A stretch of DNA of 64,000 nucleotides from Candidatus Paceibacterota bacterium (GCA_035530615.1 DATKUL010000002.1:806001-870000), one strand, 5' to 3'. Counted from the first letter of the stretch, positions 25,975-36,294 are shown. Translations and numbers: made by a program. Notes: a model not told the origin generated them from the sequence alone.

Positions 25975-27534
25975 CTAACTATTAAGTTGGAAAGTCTGCG
26001 TGCCCGCTTCCCATCCCGAGTGAGTAATAACGATCAGTGTCCGACCAAGTGCGAGCACCCGACTTTCGATCCTTGCCGCCAATTCCTGGTCAAGATGCTC
26101 AGTCGGCTCGTCCAAGACGAGTATTGGGGCCGGAGAGAGAAGTGCTCGCGCCAGATTGAGTCGCTTAATTTCCCCTCCGGATAACGCTCTGCCCATATCA
26201 CCAAGAATTGTTTCCAGCCCACTTCCCATTTCAACGAGCAGGGAATCAAGCTCAACTAGTGAGAGAGCTTCCAGGAGTTGCGGATCTGTGGCAAGCGGCG
26301 CAGCAATCTTCAAATTCTCGCGCAGAGTTGTATTGAAGATATGCCCACTCTGAATGGCTCCAGATATATGCGATGAAATATCAGCGATTGATCGCAGTTC
26401 GTGACCATTAAGCAGTATTTCACCTTCATAGTCGAGCAATCCTAGGAGTGCGAGAACGAGCGTTGACTTGCCACTCCCACTTCGGCCACGAATAACGAGG
26501 CAGTCACCACTTTTCACATGAAAAGAAATTGGATCCATAAATTTCTCTTTTTGGTCCCAACTCACACTTACTTTACGGAGAATCAATTCTTCGACATCCG
26601 ACTTCAGTGTCACCGTCGGCAGAACGTGTTGTGCAACGCCATCAATAAGAGAATCCACCTCATGCCTGGCCAGCAGCAATTTCCCAGCCGTGTATAGGTT
26701 CGGATACCACGCTGTGATGGCCTCAAACATGACAAGTGGCAAAAACACCAGCATCGAAATTTGAACCGCCGGAACACTCTCCCCTGCGCTACGCGCAATA
26801 AGCGTGAGCCCGACAATTGAGAGCCCAATGAGCGCAGTGGAGACGAATTGGTACAAGCGGGTTACTTTCAGGAGGGTGAGCTCCTCGTGAGTAATCTTTG
26901 ATTCCGCTTCCTTAGTCCTACCCAGTCGTTCGCTTAAATACCCATACAACTGCGCCTCGGCGATTCCATGTGCGGCTTGCTCTACCGAAGATGCATATTC
27001 GCTTTCTAGATCTTCGATTCTACGAGCAATAACTTCCGATGATTTCTTCAACCTCGCCGGAAGAAGGAAGAGAAGCAGTAAGCAGGTCGGGACCGTAATC
27101 AAAACAGAGGTGGGATTTATCCAGAGCCCCAGACCCACGCCCACGAGAAGTGAAATGAGGGCGGCAACGTGCGGCAATGTAATTCTCAATTGATATTCCT
27201 GGGATCTTTCCACGTCATCGACAATTCGCTTGACGAGTTTGCCCGTCCCCAAATCGCGCACCAGGGCAATGGGATTGGATGCGAATGATTCGTATAGTCG
27301 AACGCGTAGATCTGTAAGTTGGTCAAACACTGTCCGGTGACTTGTGAGTCTCTCAAAATATCGCGCAACAGATCGAGAAATACCAAAGAACCGCACACCC
27401 ACTATGGCCACACCAAGCGTCATTATGGGCGGCGCAAACGAAGCCGTGGTAATCAACCAGGCACTCGTGATGGTAAGACCGAGGCCAGCAATGTACGCAC
27501 TCGCGCCAAGTAGATACGGGATAGAGCGCTTCAC
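25975..27534 (-). CDS. cydC: ABC transporter CydC, bd-oxidase assembly
   Basis: 519 residues. A six-span membrane domain (1-300) is followed by an ATPase domain with IRGRSGSGKSTLVLALLG, the signature LSGGEIKRLNLARALLS and Walker B ILVLDEPTEHLD. With CydD it exports cysteine or glutathione (and has been linked to heme export) and is needed for cytochrome bd assembly. It overlaps cydD by four bases (ATGA). Confidence 0.9.
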   Translation of the reverse strand: MKRSIPYLLGASAYIAGLGLTITSAWLITTASFAPPIMTLGVAIVGVRFFGISRSVARYFERLTSHRTVFDQLTDLRVRLYESFASNPIALVRDLGTGKLVKRIVDDVERSQEYQLRITLPHVAALISLLVGVGLGLWINPTSVLITVPTCLLLLFLLPARLKKSSEVIARRIEDLESEYASSVEQAAHGIAEAQLYGYLSERLGRTKEAESKITHEELTLLKVTRLYQFVSTALIGLSIVGLTLIARSAGESVPAVQISMLVFLPLVMFEAITAWYPNLYTAGKLLLARHEVDSLIDGVAQHVLPTVTLKSDVEELILRKVSVSWDQKEKFMDPISFHVKSGDCLVIRGRSGSGKSTLVLALLGLLDYEGEILLNGHELRSIADISSHISGAIQSGHIFNTTLRENLKIAAPLATDPQLLEALSLVELDSLLVEMGSGLETILGDMGRALSGGEIKRLNLARALLSPAPILVLDEPTEHLDQELAARIESRVLALGRTLIVITHSGWEAGTQTFQLNS

Positions 27535-29153
27535 AGTGGGCGCCTCCCAATCTCTCTTATCCTCTCATTTTTTGATGGCAAAGAAAGATCGTGGGTAATG
27601 CAGATGACTATTGCGCCATCCCGCGCAGCGCTACGAAGAAGTTCCATCACAACTTTTGCGCTCAGATCATCTAAATCCGCAGTCGGTTCGTCAGCAATAA
27701 TGACGATGGGTTTTCGAACCAAAGCCCGCGCCACTGCAATTCGACGAACTTGCCCGCCCGAGGCGGCGTGCGAACTTTCACCACCTCTTCCAATATGAGT
27801 GTCGAGGCCGTAGGGCAAGTCCTTTAAGGACAAGCCAGCGCTCGTCAATGCGGTCTCTATCTCGCCGTCCGAAATATTGGCATCCAGGAGTGTGAACTGA
27901 TCCCTCACGCTGCCGCTTGCCAGTTGGGGATTCTGCGGGATCCATCCGATGACCTTCTGCCACTCATCTTGCATTTCGGGAGAAAGTTCGTAAAGTCCGG
28001 CAGGATGCTCAATCTTTATCGGCGCATTGAAGGTGACACCCAGGAGATTGAGAGCAAAGGTAGTTTTACCTACTCCTGACTCTCCAATGAGAAAGAGCAT
28101 CTCCCCTCGTTCGATCCGCGTCGCGGGGATGACCATTTCTTCGACCGCACTGCGCGGTAGTGACCAATCACCCCACGCTATTGATTGCATATCCTTTAAA
28201 TTGATCTTCTGTGAAACTGGTGAAGGGAGAAGGATCTCTTCAGAGTCAATCGCAGCCAGATTCCGCAATGCGGCGGTACCGTCTTGGGATGCGTGGAAGA
28301 GGGATGCCGCGTTTCGTACCGGGAAATACACCTCTGGCGCGAGGATCAGAACCAGAAGGGCCGAGTGAAAGTCAATCGAACCAGAGACAAGTCGCAAACC
28401 AATCGAGACTGCCACCACTGCCACGGAGATTGTGGCAACCAACTCCAGCGCGAAAGCTGAGAGGAAGGAGATTCTCAAAACCTTCATGGTCTCATCGGTG
28501 TACCGGTTGCCCATCTCTTCAATACGCTTTCCTTGGCTTTGCGTGCGGCCAAAAATCTTCAGTGTGGCAAAGCCGCGCATCGAATCTTCAAAGTACTTTG
28601 AGAGTGTTCCTAGGGTGCGCCATTTCTTGTTGACTGCATCCGCCGAATACCGCCCAATGAGAGCACCGAATGCGGGTATGAGTGGCAGGGTCAGCAGGGC
28701 AATCAGACCGGCGAGGATGTCTTGCCTAAATATGGCGATCAATACAACGAGTGGAGTGACGGTGGCAAAGATCAATTGGGGAATAAAGCGGCCAATGTAA
28801 ATGTCCAGACTGTTGAGACCCTTGATCAGCACGTTGCTTAGTTCCGCAGAAGAGTTGAAACTGGCGATGTGCGCAGTGGTTTCACTCCTCAATCCACCTT
28901 TGATGCGGGTCGCCTCAGTGCTGCAGTAATAGTCAAATCCTGATTGAAAGAGGGCGCGAAGTAGCCAGAGACTCCCAAGCGCGAAGATATAAGCGGGAAC
29001 CGATGAGCCTTGTTGGACGATTCGAATGATGATCTCGGATATCAGATAGGCATTTGCCAGAACAATGGCAGACCAAACTAATGCGGCAACACCTATCAAA
29101 GGGACGAATCTGCGGCTACGCAATAGAAGTAGCCGCAGTTCCTCAGATTTCAC
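27531..29153 (-). CDS. cydD: ABC transporter CydD, bd-oxidase assembly
   Basis: 540 residues, with a membrane domain (1-310) and an ATPase domain containing LIGESGVGKTTFALNLLG, an SGGQVRRIAVARAL signature and IIADEPTADLDDLS. It is the partner of CydC. It overlaps the cydB end by four bases, so cydABDC is one transcription unit. The assignment of CydD versus CydC follows the usual A-B-D-C order. Confidence 0.9.
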   Translation of the reverse strand: MKSEELRLLLLRSRRFVPLIGVAALVWSAIVLANAYLISEIIIRIVQQGSSVPAYIFALGSLWLLRALFQSGFDYYCSTEATRIKGGLRSETTAHIASFNSSAELSNVLIKGLNSLDIYIGRFIPQLIFATVTPLVVLIAIFRQDILAGLIALLTLPLIPAFGALIGRYSADAVNKKWRTLGTLSKYFEDSMRGFATLKIFGRTQSQGKRIEEMGNRYTDETMKVLRISFLSAFALELVATISVAVVAVSIGLRLVSGSIDFHSALLVLILAPEVYFPVRNAASLFHASQDGTAALRNLAAIDSEEILLPSPVSQKINLKDMQSIAWGDWSLPRSAVEEMVIPATRIERGEMLFLIGESGVGKTTFALNLLGVTFNAPIKIEHPAGLYELSPEMQDEWQKVIGWIPQNPQLASGSVRDQFTLLDANISDGEIETALTSAGLSLKDLPYGLDTHIGRGGESSHAASGGQVRRIAVARALVRKPIVIIADEPTADLDDLSAKVVMELLRSAARDGAIVICITHDLSLPSKNERIREIGRRPL

Positions 29154-30196
29154 AGGTGCAATGTATCGAGAACTCCTTGCTCTGGACGAGAGATCTGCGC
29201 TGCGCTCACGCGCTTTCTAAATACCCAGTACGTCCACCCCTGATAGAGGAGAACAATCGGCGTCATAAGTACCGCGACGATTGTCATGACCTTCAGCGTG
29301 TAATCAGTACTCGACGCATTGGTAATCGTGAGGTCAAACTGCGAGCCCCTCGAACTTGGCATGACACGCGGATAGAGCGCGGAAAAGAGTCCGCTGACGA
29401 AAGTAGCGATGGCAAGTGATGAGCTAATAAATGCCCAACCCTCTCGCGCCTTTATATTGGCACCAATTCCGATCACCCAGAGAAGGGCAGTAACGACCGA
29501 GAGGATAAGGAATTTGGCATTGACACTCTCGAGCATCAGATTGCTCCATAGTAAGAATGCAACTGCAGCCACTGCCGCTACGAGTCCCAACTTCACCGCC
29601 AGGCTATGTGCACGCACGCGGATCTCTCCGGCAGTTTTAAGGGCTAGGAAATGAGCGCCATGGGTGAGGAAGACCGTAAGGGTCACGACTCCCCCTAGAA
29701 GTGCATATGGGTTGAGTAAATTGAAGAAGCCGCCTACATATTCAATCGAACCTGCTGCGGAACGTTCTAGCGGAACACCTCGCACGATGTTGGCAAAAGC
29801 AACGCCCCAGAGAAATGCTGGGATCGCGCTTCCGAAGAAAATTGCGATGTCCCATCGTTTGCGCCACTGGGGATTGCCGTACTTGCTCCGGTATTCGAAG
29901 GAAACTCCACGCACAATCAGGGCAACAAGGATGAGAAAGAGCGGGAGATAGAACCCGCTAAATAAAGTCGCATACCACTCCGGAAAGGCCGCGAAGGTTG
30001 CTCCACCTGCAACTAGTAACCAGACTTCATTTCCATCCCAGACTGGTCCAAGAGTGGTAAGAACAGCACGTCGATCCGCTTCGTTTTTCGAAACAAATGG
30101 AAGAAGAACGCCAACACCAAAATCAAATCCTTCTAAAACAAAGTATCCGATCCAGAGAACTGCAATTAAAAGAAACCATACTGTTTGAAATGTCAT
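29150..30196 (-). CDS. cydB: Cytochrome bd oxidase subunit II
   Basis: 348 residues with about eight or nine membrane spans. It begins TVWFLLIAVLWIGYFVLEGFDFGVG, the family signature, and has the GPVWDGNEVWLL motif near residue 50. It pairs with CydA in the quinol oxidase that works at low oxygen. It lies 23 bp after cydA. Confidence 0.96.
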   Translation of the reverse strand: MTFQTVWFLLIAVLWIGYFVLEGFDFGVGVLLPFVSKNEADRRAVLTTLGPVWDGNEVWLLVAGGATFAAFPEWYATLFSGFYLPLFLILVALIVRGVSFEYRSKYGNPQWRKRWDIAIFFGSAIPAFLWGVAFANIVRGVPLERSAAGSIEYVGGFFNLLNPYALLGGVVTLTVFLTHGAHFLALKTAGEIRVRAHSLAVKLGLVAAVAAVAFLLWSNLMLESVNAKFLILSVVTALLWVIGIGANIKAREGWAFISSSLAIATFVSGLFSALYPRVMPSSRGSQFDLTITNASSTDYTLKVMTIVAVLMTPIVLLYQGWTYWVFRKRVSAAQISRPEQGVLDTLHL

Positions 30197-30219
30197 TTTA
30201 TTTCTCCTCTCCTTCTGAC

Positions 30220-31623
30220 CTAGTAGGACATCACTAGTGGGCGTTCATCGGATCCCCCGATGGTGGAAATGTCATGATCGACTTCGGCGCGTGGACCGAT
30301 CTGAATTGTCTTGAAGATCAACCCGACTTCAATGACGGCGAGAACACCATAAAGAAGGGTAAAAGCAATCATCGTGAAAAGCACCGATCCGGCGGAAACA
30401 ACCGTACTAACACCATCAGCGGTTTTGATGAGGCCGAAAACCGCCCACGGTTGGCGGGCCGTCTCGGTGAAAATCCAACCAAAGGAAATGGCCAGTAATG
30501 GAATGAAAGGAAGGGAAATCATCGCTGGAGCAAACCATCTGCCCCGCGGAACTTGTCCCCTTCTCATCTGCCAGAGAGCAAGAAGTGCAAAAAACACTCC
30601 TATAAATCCGAAACCAATCATCAATCTAAATGACCAGTATGCGAGCGGGATATTCGGCTTGTAGTCACCAGGTCCGTATTGACTTTCGTACTTTGCCTGG
30701 AGGTCATTGACACCTTCGACAACACCGTTGAAATCTCCTGTCGATAAGAAGGATAGGACGGAGGGAATATCAATCTGGAAAACAGAACGCGAGCCATCGA
30801 AACTGCCGATAGTGAGTAACGAGAATGGCGCAGAAGAAGTTGTGTCATAGAGCGCTTCAGCCGCAGCCATCTTCATGGGTTGCTGCTGCGTCATTACTCG
30901 TGAAGTAAGATCCCCAGAAATTCCAACGAATATAAAACTGATAACCATTGTTATTAAGCCCAGCTTAAGAGTGCCACGCGACATCTCAACATCTTTTTTC
31001 TTAATGATCAGCCAGGCAGAGATACCGGCTATAAATGCGGCGCCACTGAAGGCTGCAGATGGAATTGTGTGGAAGAAGGTGACGAGGGCAGTCTTCTGCG
31101 TTAGTACGTCAAAAATATTTGTGAGTTCGGCTCGACCCTTAGTTGCGTTGAGCACGTACCCAACCGGATGTTGCATCCAAGAGTTCGCGGCAAGGATGAA
31201 GTAGGCGGAGAAAATCGTCCCGCTTGCTGCCAGCCAAATTGAGGCAAGGTGGAGTTTCTTCGGCAACCTGTCCCAGCCGAAAATCCAAAGCCCAAGGAAA
31301 GTGCTCTCCAAGAAGAAGGCAAGCAGACCTTCTATGGCAAGCGGCGCCCCGAAAATATCTCCAACGAATCGGCTGTAGGAAGACCAGTTCATTCCAAATT
31401 GAAATTCTTGAACGATTCCCGTGACCACGCCAATGGCAAAGTTGATGAGGAAGAGTTTTCCGAAGAACTTGGTAGCCCTCAGGTACTTGAGTTTCTGCGT
31501 CCGAAACCAGGCGGTCTGGAGCCCGGCGACGAGGAAGGCCATACCGATCGTGATCGGGACGAAGAGGAAGTGGTAGACCGTGGTGATTGCGAATTGCCAA
31601 CGGGCCAGATCGAGCGCGTTCAT
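30220..31623 (-). CDS. cydA: Cytochrome bd oxidase subunit I
   Basis: 467 residues. The heme-ligand His lies in the VYHFLFVPITIG segment (residue 18), with further His in FFHTIPSAAFSG near residue 185. The GWIFTETARQPW motif near residue 375 is typical, with a short Q-loop between. It oxidises menaquinol and reduces oxygen with high affinity. A strong AGGAGAG site precedes the ATG. It is divergent from rpmB. Confidence 0.96.
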   Translation of the reverse strand: MNALDLARWQFAITTVYHFLFVPITIGMAFLVAGLQTAWFRTQKLKYLRATKFFGKLFLINFAIGVVTGIVQEFQFGMNWSSYSRFVGDIFGAPLAIEGLLAFFLESTFLGLWIFGWDRLPKKLHLASIWLAASGTIFSAYFILAANSWMQHPVGYVLNATKGRAELTNIFDVLTQKTALVTFFHTIPSAAFSGAAFIAGISAWLIIKKKDVEMSRGTLKLGLITMVISFIFVGISGDLTSRVMTQQQPMKMAAAEALYDTTSSAPFSLLTIGSFDGSRSVFQIDIPSVLSFLSTGDFNGVVEGVNDLQAKYESQYGPGDYKPNIPLAYWSFRLMIGFGFIGVFFALLALWQMRRGQVPRGRWFAPAMISLPFIPLLAISFGWIFTETARQPWAVFGLIKTADGVSTVVSAGSVLFTMIAFTLLYGVLAVIEVGLIFKTIQIGPRAEVDHDISTIGGSDERPLVMSY

Positions 31624-31869
31624 GCTTCTCTCCTTCTGCCAAAGTATGTGTTTGGAAAGTTACTCTCTACAAGCGTTATTCTTCGGAAAATGGCTTTCCC
31701 TTTCGCTCTTCCACGCTGTGGCAACCCTCACGAGAGGAATTTCACGCGTAAACGTGGTGAGTGCTACCGCTTATTTAGCTCCGATTCGCCTCATCTAGGG
31801 GGTAGGCGGTAGCCTTACGCCCGTTCAAAAAGGTTCATTTCATGCCCAGAAATATGAAGGAGTACGACG

Positions 31870-32055
31870 ATGGCTGCAAACTGCGATATCTGTGGCAAGG
31901 GCCCCAGCTTTGGCAATAACGTCTCGCACTCTCAGGTGAAGACCCGCCGCCGCTGGAATCCAAACATTCAGCGCGTGCGCACCCTGGTTGGTGGCACATC
32001 CAAGCGTCAGAATGTCTGCACCTCATGCCTAAAAGCTGGCAAAGTCAGCCGCTAA
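31870..32055 (+). CDS. rpmB: 50S ribosomal protein L28
   Basis: 61 residues. It shows the [17 protein letters not shown] start and the [15 protein letters not shown] end, with two CxxC pairs for zinc. AAGGAG precedes the ATG by nine bases. Its end lies 17 bp from the convergent thiL stop. Confidence 0.96.
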   Translation: MAANCDICGKGPSFGNNVSHSQVKTRRRWNPNIQRVRTLVGGTSKRQNVCTSCLKAGKVSR

Positions 32056-32072
32056 TCTCTTATGTTCCTTCG

Positions 32073-33008
32073 CTAGTTGAAGTGGGTGAAGCCCTGCGGG
32101 GTTTTTGATACACCCACCAGTTCGATCCCAGATCCAGCAATCACCACACCTATTTCATAGGCGGGCAAGTCATGCCCAGTTGCAAGGAATGCATGATCCT
32201 CACCGCCTGCGCCAATCCAATCCCAAGTATCGGCGCCGACCGCGTTAGCCAGCGCAGATAGATCCTCGAAGTCAGGATGTTTGGAAAGAAGTGCGGCTTC
32301 AATCTGAAATCGCACACCCGATGCATCGGCCATTTGCGCCCCCTGGGTAAGCAGTCCATCACTCGTGTCCGACATCGCGTGTGCACCCTTGAGCGCCACG
32401 GCATCTGCATACGGAACTAGCGGAGCTCGGAATTGCGCAAGGGCGCGTTCGACGGCGAGAGCCGGATGGACCGCGCTGACATTCACCTTGTTTGCAAGGA
32501 GAAAGAGTCCGGCTGCAGACCAGCCGGGAAGATTAGTGATCACAATTTTGTCGCCAGCGCGTGCACCGGATCGAAGTATCGGCTCTTTAACCTCACCGAA
32601 GGCGGTGATGGAAATCGTCACCGCCGGACCACGAACTATGTCGCCTCCAATGATTCGTACATCACATTTTCGCGCCTCGCTTTCGATGCCGTGGGCCAAT
32701 TCCTTGATCCACGCCATGCTCTCTTCACCAGTGAGGGCGACTGCAACGACTAAGTGTTCGGGTGTCGCTCCCATCGAGTAAATGTCAGCCAAATTTGCCG
32801 CAGTTATTTTCATTCCAATTTCTTCTGCAGTGGCCCACTCACGCCGAAAATGAACATTCTCCACAGCCATGTCAGTCGTAATTGCAATTTTGCTAGCAGG
32901 AGTTGATACGACCGCAGCATCATCGCCAATACCGACGAGTACTCGAGAATCGGTATGAGTGAAAATGCTCCTTAACTCTTCGATGACCTCGGTTTCAGTA
33001 AACTCCAC
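32073..33008 (-). CDS. thiL: Thiamine-monophosphate kinase
   Basis: 311 residues. It phosphorylates thiamine phosphate to the active diphosphate. The motifs VGIGDDAAVV (residue 21), TTDMAVENVHFRREW (45) and a later MSDTSDGLLTQ are characteristic of the ThiL/PurM fold and bind Mg-ATP. It starts with GTG. It lies beside rpmB, as in other actinobacteria. Confidence 0.94.
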   Translation of the reverse strand: MEFTETEVIEELRSIFTHTDSRVLVGIGDDAAVVSTPASKIAITTDMAVENVHFRREWATAEEIGMKITAANLADIYSMGATPEHLVVAVALTGEESMAWIKELAHGIESEARKCDVRIIGGDIVRGPAVTISITAFGEVKEPILRSGARAGDKIVITNLPGWSAAGLFLLANKVNVSAVHPALAVERALAQFRAPLVPYADAVALKGAHAMSDTSDGLLTQGAQMADASGVRFQIEAALLSKHPDFEDLSALANAVGADTWDWIGAGGEDHAFLATGHDLPAYEIGVVIAGSGIELVGVSKTPQGFTHFN

Positions 33009-33098
33009 CCCATCAGCCTACGCCGAAAAATGCCCCTGCCGTGGGCCTCAAAAATGCGGTAGCGTCGCCTAGCAGAAAGTTCAACGAAAGGTTGCCCC

Positions 33099-33335
33099 AT
33101 GTCAGTACAGGCCTACATCTTGATCCAAACCGAGGTCGGGAAAGCAACAAGTGTCGCGCACGCAGTCTCTGCAATTTCTGGAGTAACGCTCGCCGAAGGT
33201 GTCACGGGTCCATACGACGTCATCATGCGCGCTGAGGCGCCCAGCATGGAAGAGTTCGGCCGAGTTATTTTGTCAAAAGTCCAAGCTGTTGCAGGTATTA
33301 CTCGCACATTGACCTGCCCGGTAACTAGTTATTAG
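33099..33335 (+). CDS. Stand-alone Lrp/AsnC ligand-binding (RAM) domain protein
   Basis: 78 residues, with only the alpha/beta RAM domain of Lrp/AsnC regulators (QAYILIQTEVGKATSVAHAVSAISGVTLAEGVTGPYDVI) and no helix-turn-helix. Such proteins bind amino acids and may modulate full-length Lrp relatives. A GAAAGG site lies before the ATG. It sits between thiL and ddl. Confidence 0.88.
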   Translation: MSVQAYILIQTEVGKATSVAHAVSAISGVTLAEGVTGPYDVIMRAEAPSMEEFGRVILSKVQAVAGITRTLTCPVTSY

Positions 33336-33392
33336 GACTTCCCCAATCACCCAAGTTTAAGGATCGTCCCTAATTACATCTGCAGTTACCAG

Positions 33393-34466
33393 TTAATTAC
33401 CTAGTACCCCGTTTTTGCGCGTAAGCGCACCCTTAATCAGTTCGTGAATTATTTGTGAATAGGTCACGCCTCTTTCGGCCCAGAGAGTTGGGAAAACCGA
33501 AGTCGGTGTAAACCCCGGCATCGTGTTCAATTCATTTATCACGACTTGTCCATCGGGGCGATAAAAGAAATCCACCCGCGCAAGACCAGAGCAACCAAGT
33601 GATGTGAAAGCCAGGGCCGCCAGGCGTTGTATTTCCTGAATTGCTTCTGCAGGAATATTGGCCGGGACCTGAGCGCTTGTTCCATCATCTAAATACTTGG
33701 CTTGGAAATCGTAGAACTCAAATCTCTTATCGATAATGATTTCACCCGGCAGTGATGTCTTCACTTCGCCATCAATTTCCAGGACCGCGCACTCAACCTC
33801 GATACCTGGCACCATCTCCTCAATCATGGCTTTGCGGTCATATTTATGTGCTTCGTCGATCGCGGCGGAGAGTGCAGCAACAGATTTAACTTTAGTAGTG
33901 CCACGACTCGAACCACCGCGCGCGGGCTTTACAAAAAGTGGATAACTAAACCCAGTGAGCAAAGTTTCACAAGCGACACGATTGTCTCTCCATTGTTCGG
34001 TGGTAATCACCGTTCCTTCCGCAACCTTCATTCCGTGCGCGCTAAAGACTATTTTTGCGAAAGACTTATCCATTCCTGCCGCCGATGCAAGGACACCGCT
34101 TCCGACGTATGGAATATTCGCAATTTCGCAGAACCCTTGAATCGTTCCGTCTTCTCCGTAAGGCCCGTGCAACATGGGGAAAATCAAATCTAGATGAAGT
34201 GGTTTTCCGTTCGCCGAGAAACCAGAAATATCTGTATTTACCTTTACCCCGTCTTCCGGAACTGTTGGCAGTACTCCATCCACGATTGCCAGTGGATACT
34301 CGGCAGGGATCAGAACCCAGCGTCCTGCGGTTCGAGTAATTCCGATGACAACTGGCTCATATCGTTCGCGGTCTAGCGCAGCGAGAATTCCTCCAGTCGA
34401 GATGCAAGATATTTCGTGTTCGCTGCTGCGGCCCCCACATAGAATTCCGACGACTATTTTGTTCAT
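33393..34466 (-). CDS. ddl: D-alanine--D-alanine ligase
   Basis: 357 residues. It makes the D-Ala-D-Ala dipeptide of peptidoglycan. Features are CGGRSSEHEISC at the start, HGPYGEDGTIQGFCE near 100, an ATP-grasp core with KPARGGSSRGTTKV, and the C-terminal VINELNTMPGFTPTSVFP. It overlaps gpsA by four bases and forms an operon plsC-gpsA-ddl. Confidence 0.96.
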   Translation of the reverse strand: MNKIVVGILCGGRSSEHEISCISTGGILAALDRERYEPVVIGITRTAGRWVLIPAEYPLAIVDGVLPTVPEDGVKVNTDISGFSANGKPLHLDLIFPMLHGPYGEDGTIQGFCEIANIPYVGSGVLASAAGMDKSFAKIVFSAHGMKVAEGTVITTEQWRDNRVACETLLTGFSYPLFVKPARGGSSRGTTKVKSVAALSAAIDEAHKYDRKAMIEEMVPGIEVECAVLEIDGEVKTSLPGEIIIDKRFEFYDFQAKYLDDGTSAQVPANIPAEAIQEIQRLAALAFTSLGCSGLARVDFFYRPDGQVVINELNTMPGFTPTSVFPTLWAERGVTYSQIIHELIKGALTRKNGVLGN

Positions 34467-35470
34467 TGAATAAAATTCTCTGAATGTATGCTGATCTCCA
34501 TCAATCGCTCGAGAGCCTGCGCCGGTGAAATAACACCAGCAACGACATCTGCCACTGCTTCAATCACTGGAACCTCCACTCCCACCCGGTGAGCCAATTC
34601 GACGACTGCACCTGCAGAGGCTACGCCCTCGACTGTTCGTGGCTCATGAGCAATCGCGTATGCCATTGTCCCGCCGCGACCCAACGCTTCACCAAATGCT
34701 CGATTGCGTGAGAGCGGCGATGAGCAGGAGGCAACGAGATCGCCCATGCCGGCAAGTCCCGCGGCACTGAGTGGATCGGCGCCATGCGCCGCGCCAAGTC
34801 GGGCAACCTCATTGAGTCCGCGCGTGATCAACATAGCCTGGGTGTTCTCGCCCAACTCCAAACCGACTGCCATTCCAACACCTAGTGCAATGACGCTTTT
34901 CACCGCACCTGCCAGCTCGCAGCCAATGACGTCCACGGATGTGTAAACGCGGTAGTAAGGAGTAGAGAAAAGATTTTGAATGTGGTGGGCCAATTCCGTC
35001 GTGGAGGCAGCCGCAACAGCTCCGGCGGGCTGACGCAGCACAAGTTCGCTCGAAAGGTTTGGGCCCGTAATGATCGCAATACTTGAAGGTTTAATATCTA
35101 AAACTTCTGCAATAACTTCAGTCATGCGCATATGGGTCGATACTTCAATTCCTTTGAGAGTGCTGATGATTGTGGCATCGGAGCCAATTGCGCTACGCCA
35201 CTCCTCCAAGCAAGGGCGCAAACTCTGGGCTGGGATGGCCAGAACATAGGTCTTCGAGTGGGCAAAGGCCTCGTTGATATTGTGGGTGGCACGCAGCAGC
35301 GCCGGCAAGATAATGCCGGGCAAATAGCCAGTGTTGGTGTGGAATTGGTTGATCTCCTGAACAACGGCCGGGTTGCGCCCCCAGAGCAGAACATTATTGC
35401 CCGCATCCGCAAGTACCTGTGCCAGTGTGGTTCCCCATGATCCGGCGCCTATAACAGTTATCTGACTCAT
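34463..35470 (-). CDS. gpsA: Glycerol-3-phosphate dehydrogenase [NAD(P)+]
   Basis: 335 residues. It has the Rossmann motif GAGSWGTTLAQVLADAGN (residues 7-24), the GPNLSSELVLRQPA segment, and catalytic Lys in GAVKSVIALGVGMA. It supplies sn-glycerol-3-phosphate for phospholipid synthesis, which fits its neighbour plsC. Overlaps of four bases occur at both ends. Confidence 0.96.
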   Translation of the reverse strand: MSQITVIGAGSWGTTLAQVLADAGNNVLLWGRNPAVVQEINQFHTNTGYLPGIILPALLRATHNINEAFAHSKTYVLAIPAQSLRPCLEEWRSAIGSDATIISTLKGIEVSTHMRMTEVIAEVLDIKPSSIAIITGPNLSSELVLRQPAGAVAAASTTELAHHIQNLFSTPYYRVYTSVDVIGCELAGAVKSVIALGVGMAVGLELGENTQAMLITRGLNEVARLGAAHGADPLSAAGLAGMGDLVASCSSPLSRNRAFGEALGRGGTMAYAIAHEPRTVEGVASAGAVVELAHRVGVEVPVIEAVADVVAGVISPAQALERLMEISIHSENFIQ

Positions 35471-36267
35471 GCCTTCTTTGCCTTCTTAAAGTTGCCGGTT
35501 CGGGGTAACCCTGCCGCACGTGAATCCAAGGGAATCTGCGGTGCACTCTCCCCGCGAATCTCCTCCAACATTGTCGCGAGGGCTCTCATGATGAATGCCG
35601 TTGCTTCAATGAGTGCATTCTGATCTTCGGCTTTGCCATACCAGGGTGAGAGGTCAAGTGCTTTTCCAGCATGCATGGTTACTTTCGTTCGGGGCCAGAA
35701 ATGCACTCGCTTGCTATAACGGGGCAACACTTTCTGCGGACCCCATGCTGCCACGGGTATGACTGGCGCCTGCGTGAGAATGGCCAGCCGAGCAGCACCG
35801 GTCTTTGCAACCATTGGCCAAAGATTCTCATCTCTAGTCAGGGTTCCCTCCGGATAAATTCCGATCAAATGGCCCGCTCGGATTGCGGCAATGGCGCTGT
35901 CGAGAGCTCTGCCCGCTTGCGCAGTCTCTCTATCTACAGGGATCTGTCCGGCGGCGTGAAGAATCCGACCAATGACTGGGAGATTAAAGACTGATCTTTT
36001 ACCAATGAACCGTGGCGCCCTGCCATTGACGTAGAGAAATTGCGCGAGGAATAGAACGTCGGCATAGGACATGTGATTGCTAATGACGATGGCTGGACCT
36101 GTCTGGGGAATATTTTCCTGGCCCTGCCAATCCCTTTTTGTAAAAGCACTCAGGATCGGAATACCAATGCGTGTACAAATTTTAAAGGCACGGTTGGTGC
36201 CTAGTGGATAGCCAACTGGAGATGGGTATGTGAGTGCGTGCACCCCGTAAGAGTACTGGTTGCCCAT
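35467..36267 (-). CDS. plsC: 1-acyl-glycerol-3-phosphate acyltransferase
   Basis: 266 residues. The catalytic NHMSYAD (HX4D) lies near residue 65, the FIGKRSVFNLPVIGRI block near 90, and YPEGTLTRD near 140. It makes phosphatidic acid from lysophosphatidate. An in-frame GTG lies one codon upstream; the ATG is better spaced from AAGGTAA. The C-terminus is Lys/Ala-rich. Confidence 0.92.
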   Translation of the reverse strand: MGNQYSYGVHALTYPSPVGYPLGTNRAFKICTRIGIPILSAFTKRDWQGQENIPQTGPAIVISNHMSYADVLFLAQFLYVNGRAPRFIGKRSVFNLPVIGRILHAAGQIPVDRETAQAGRALDSAIAAIRAGHLIGIYPEGTLTRDENLWPMVAKTGAARLAILTQAPVIPVAAWGPQKVLPRYSKRVHFWPRTKVTMHAGKALDLSPWYGKAEDQNALIEATAFIMRALATMLEEIRGESAPQIPLDSRAAGLPRTGNFKKAKKA

Positions 36268-36294
36268 CACTTTACCTTCAGAACAAAATGACCT

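Noticed and set aside
31835-32026. Minus-strand frame over rpmB
   Set aside because: It is antisense to the ribosomal protein L28 gene, which is certain.
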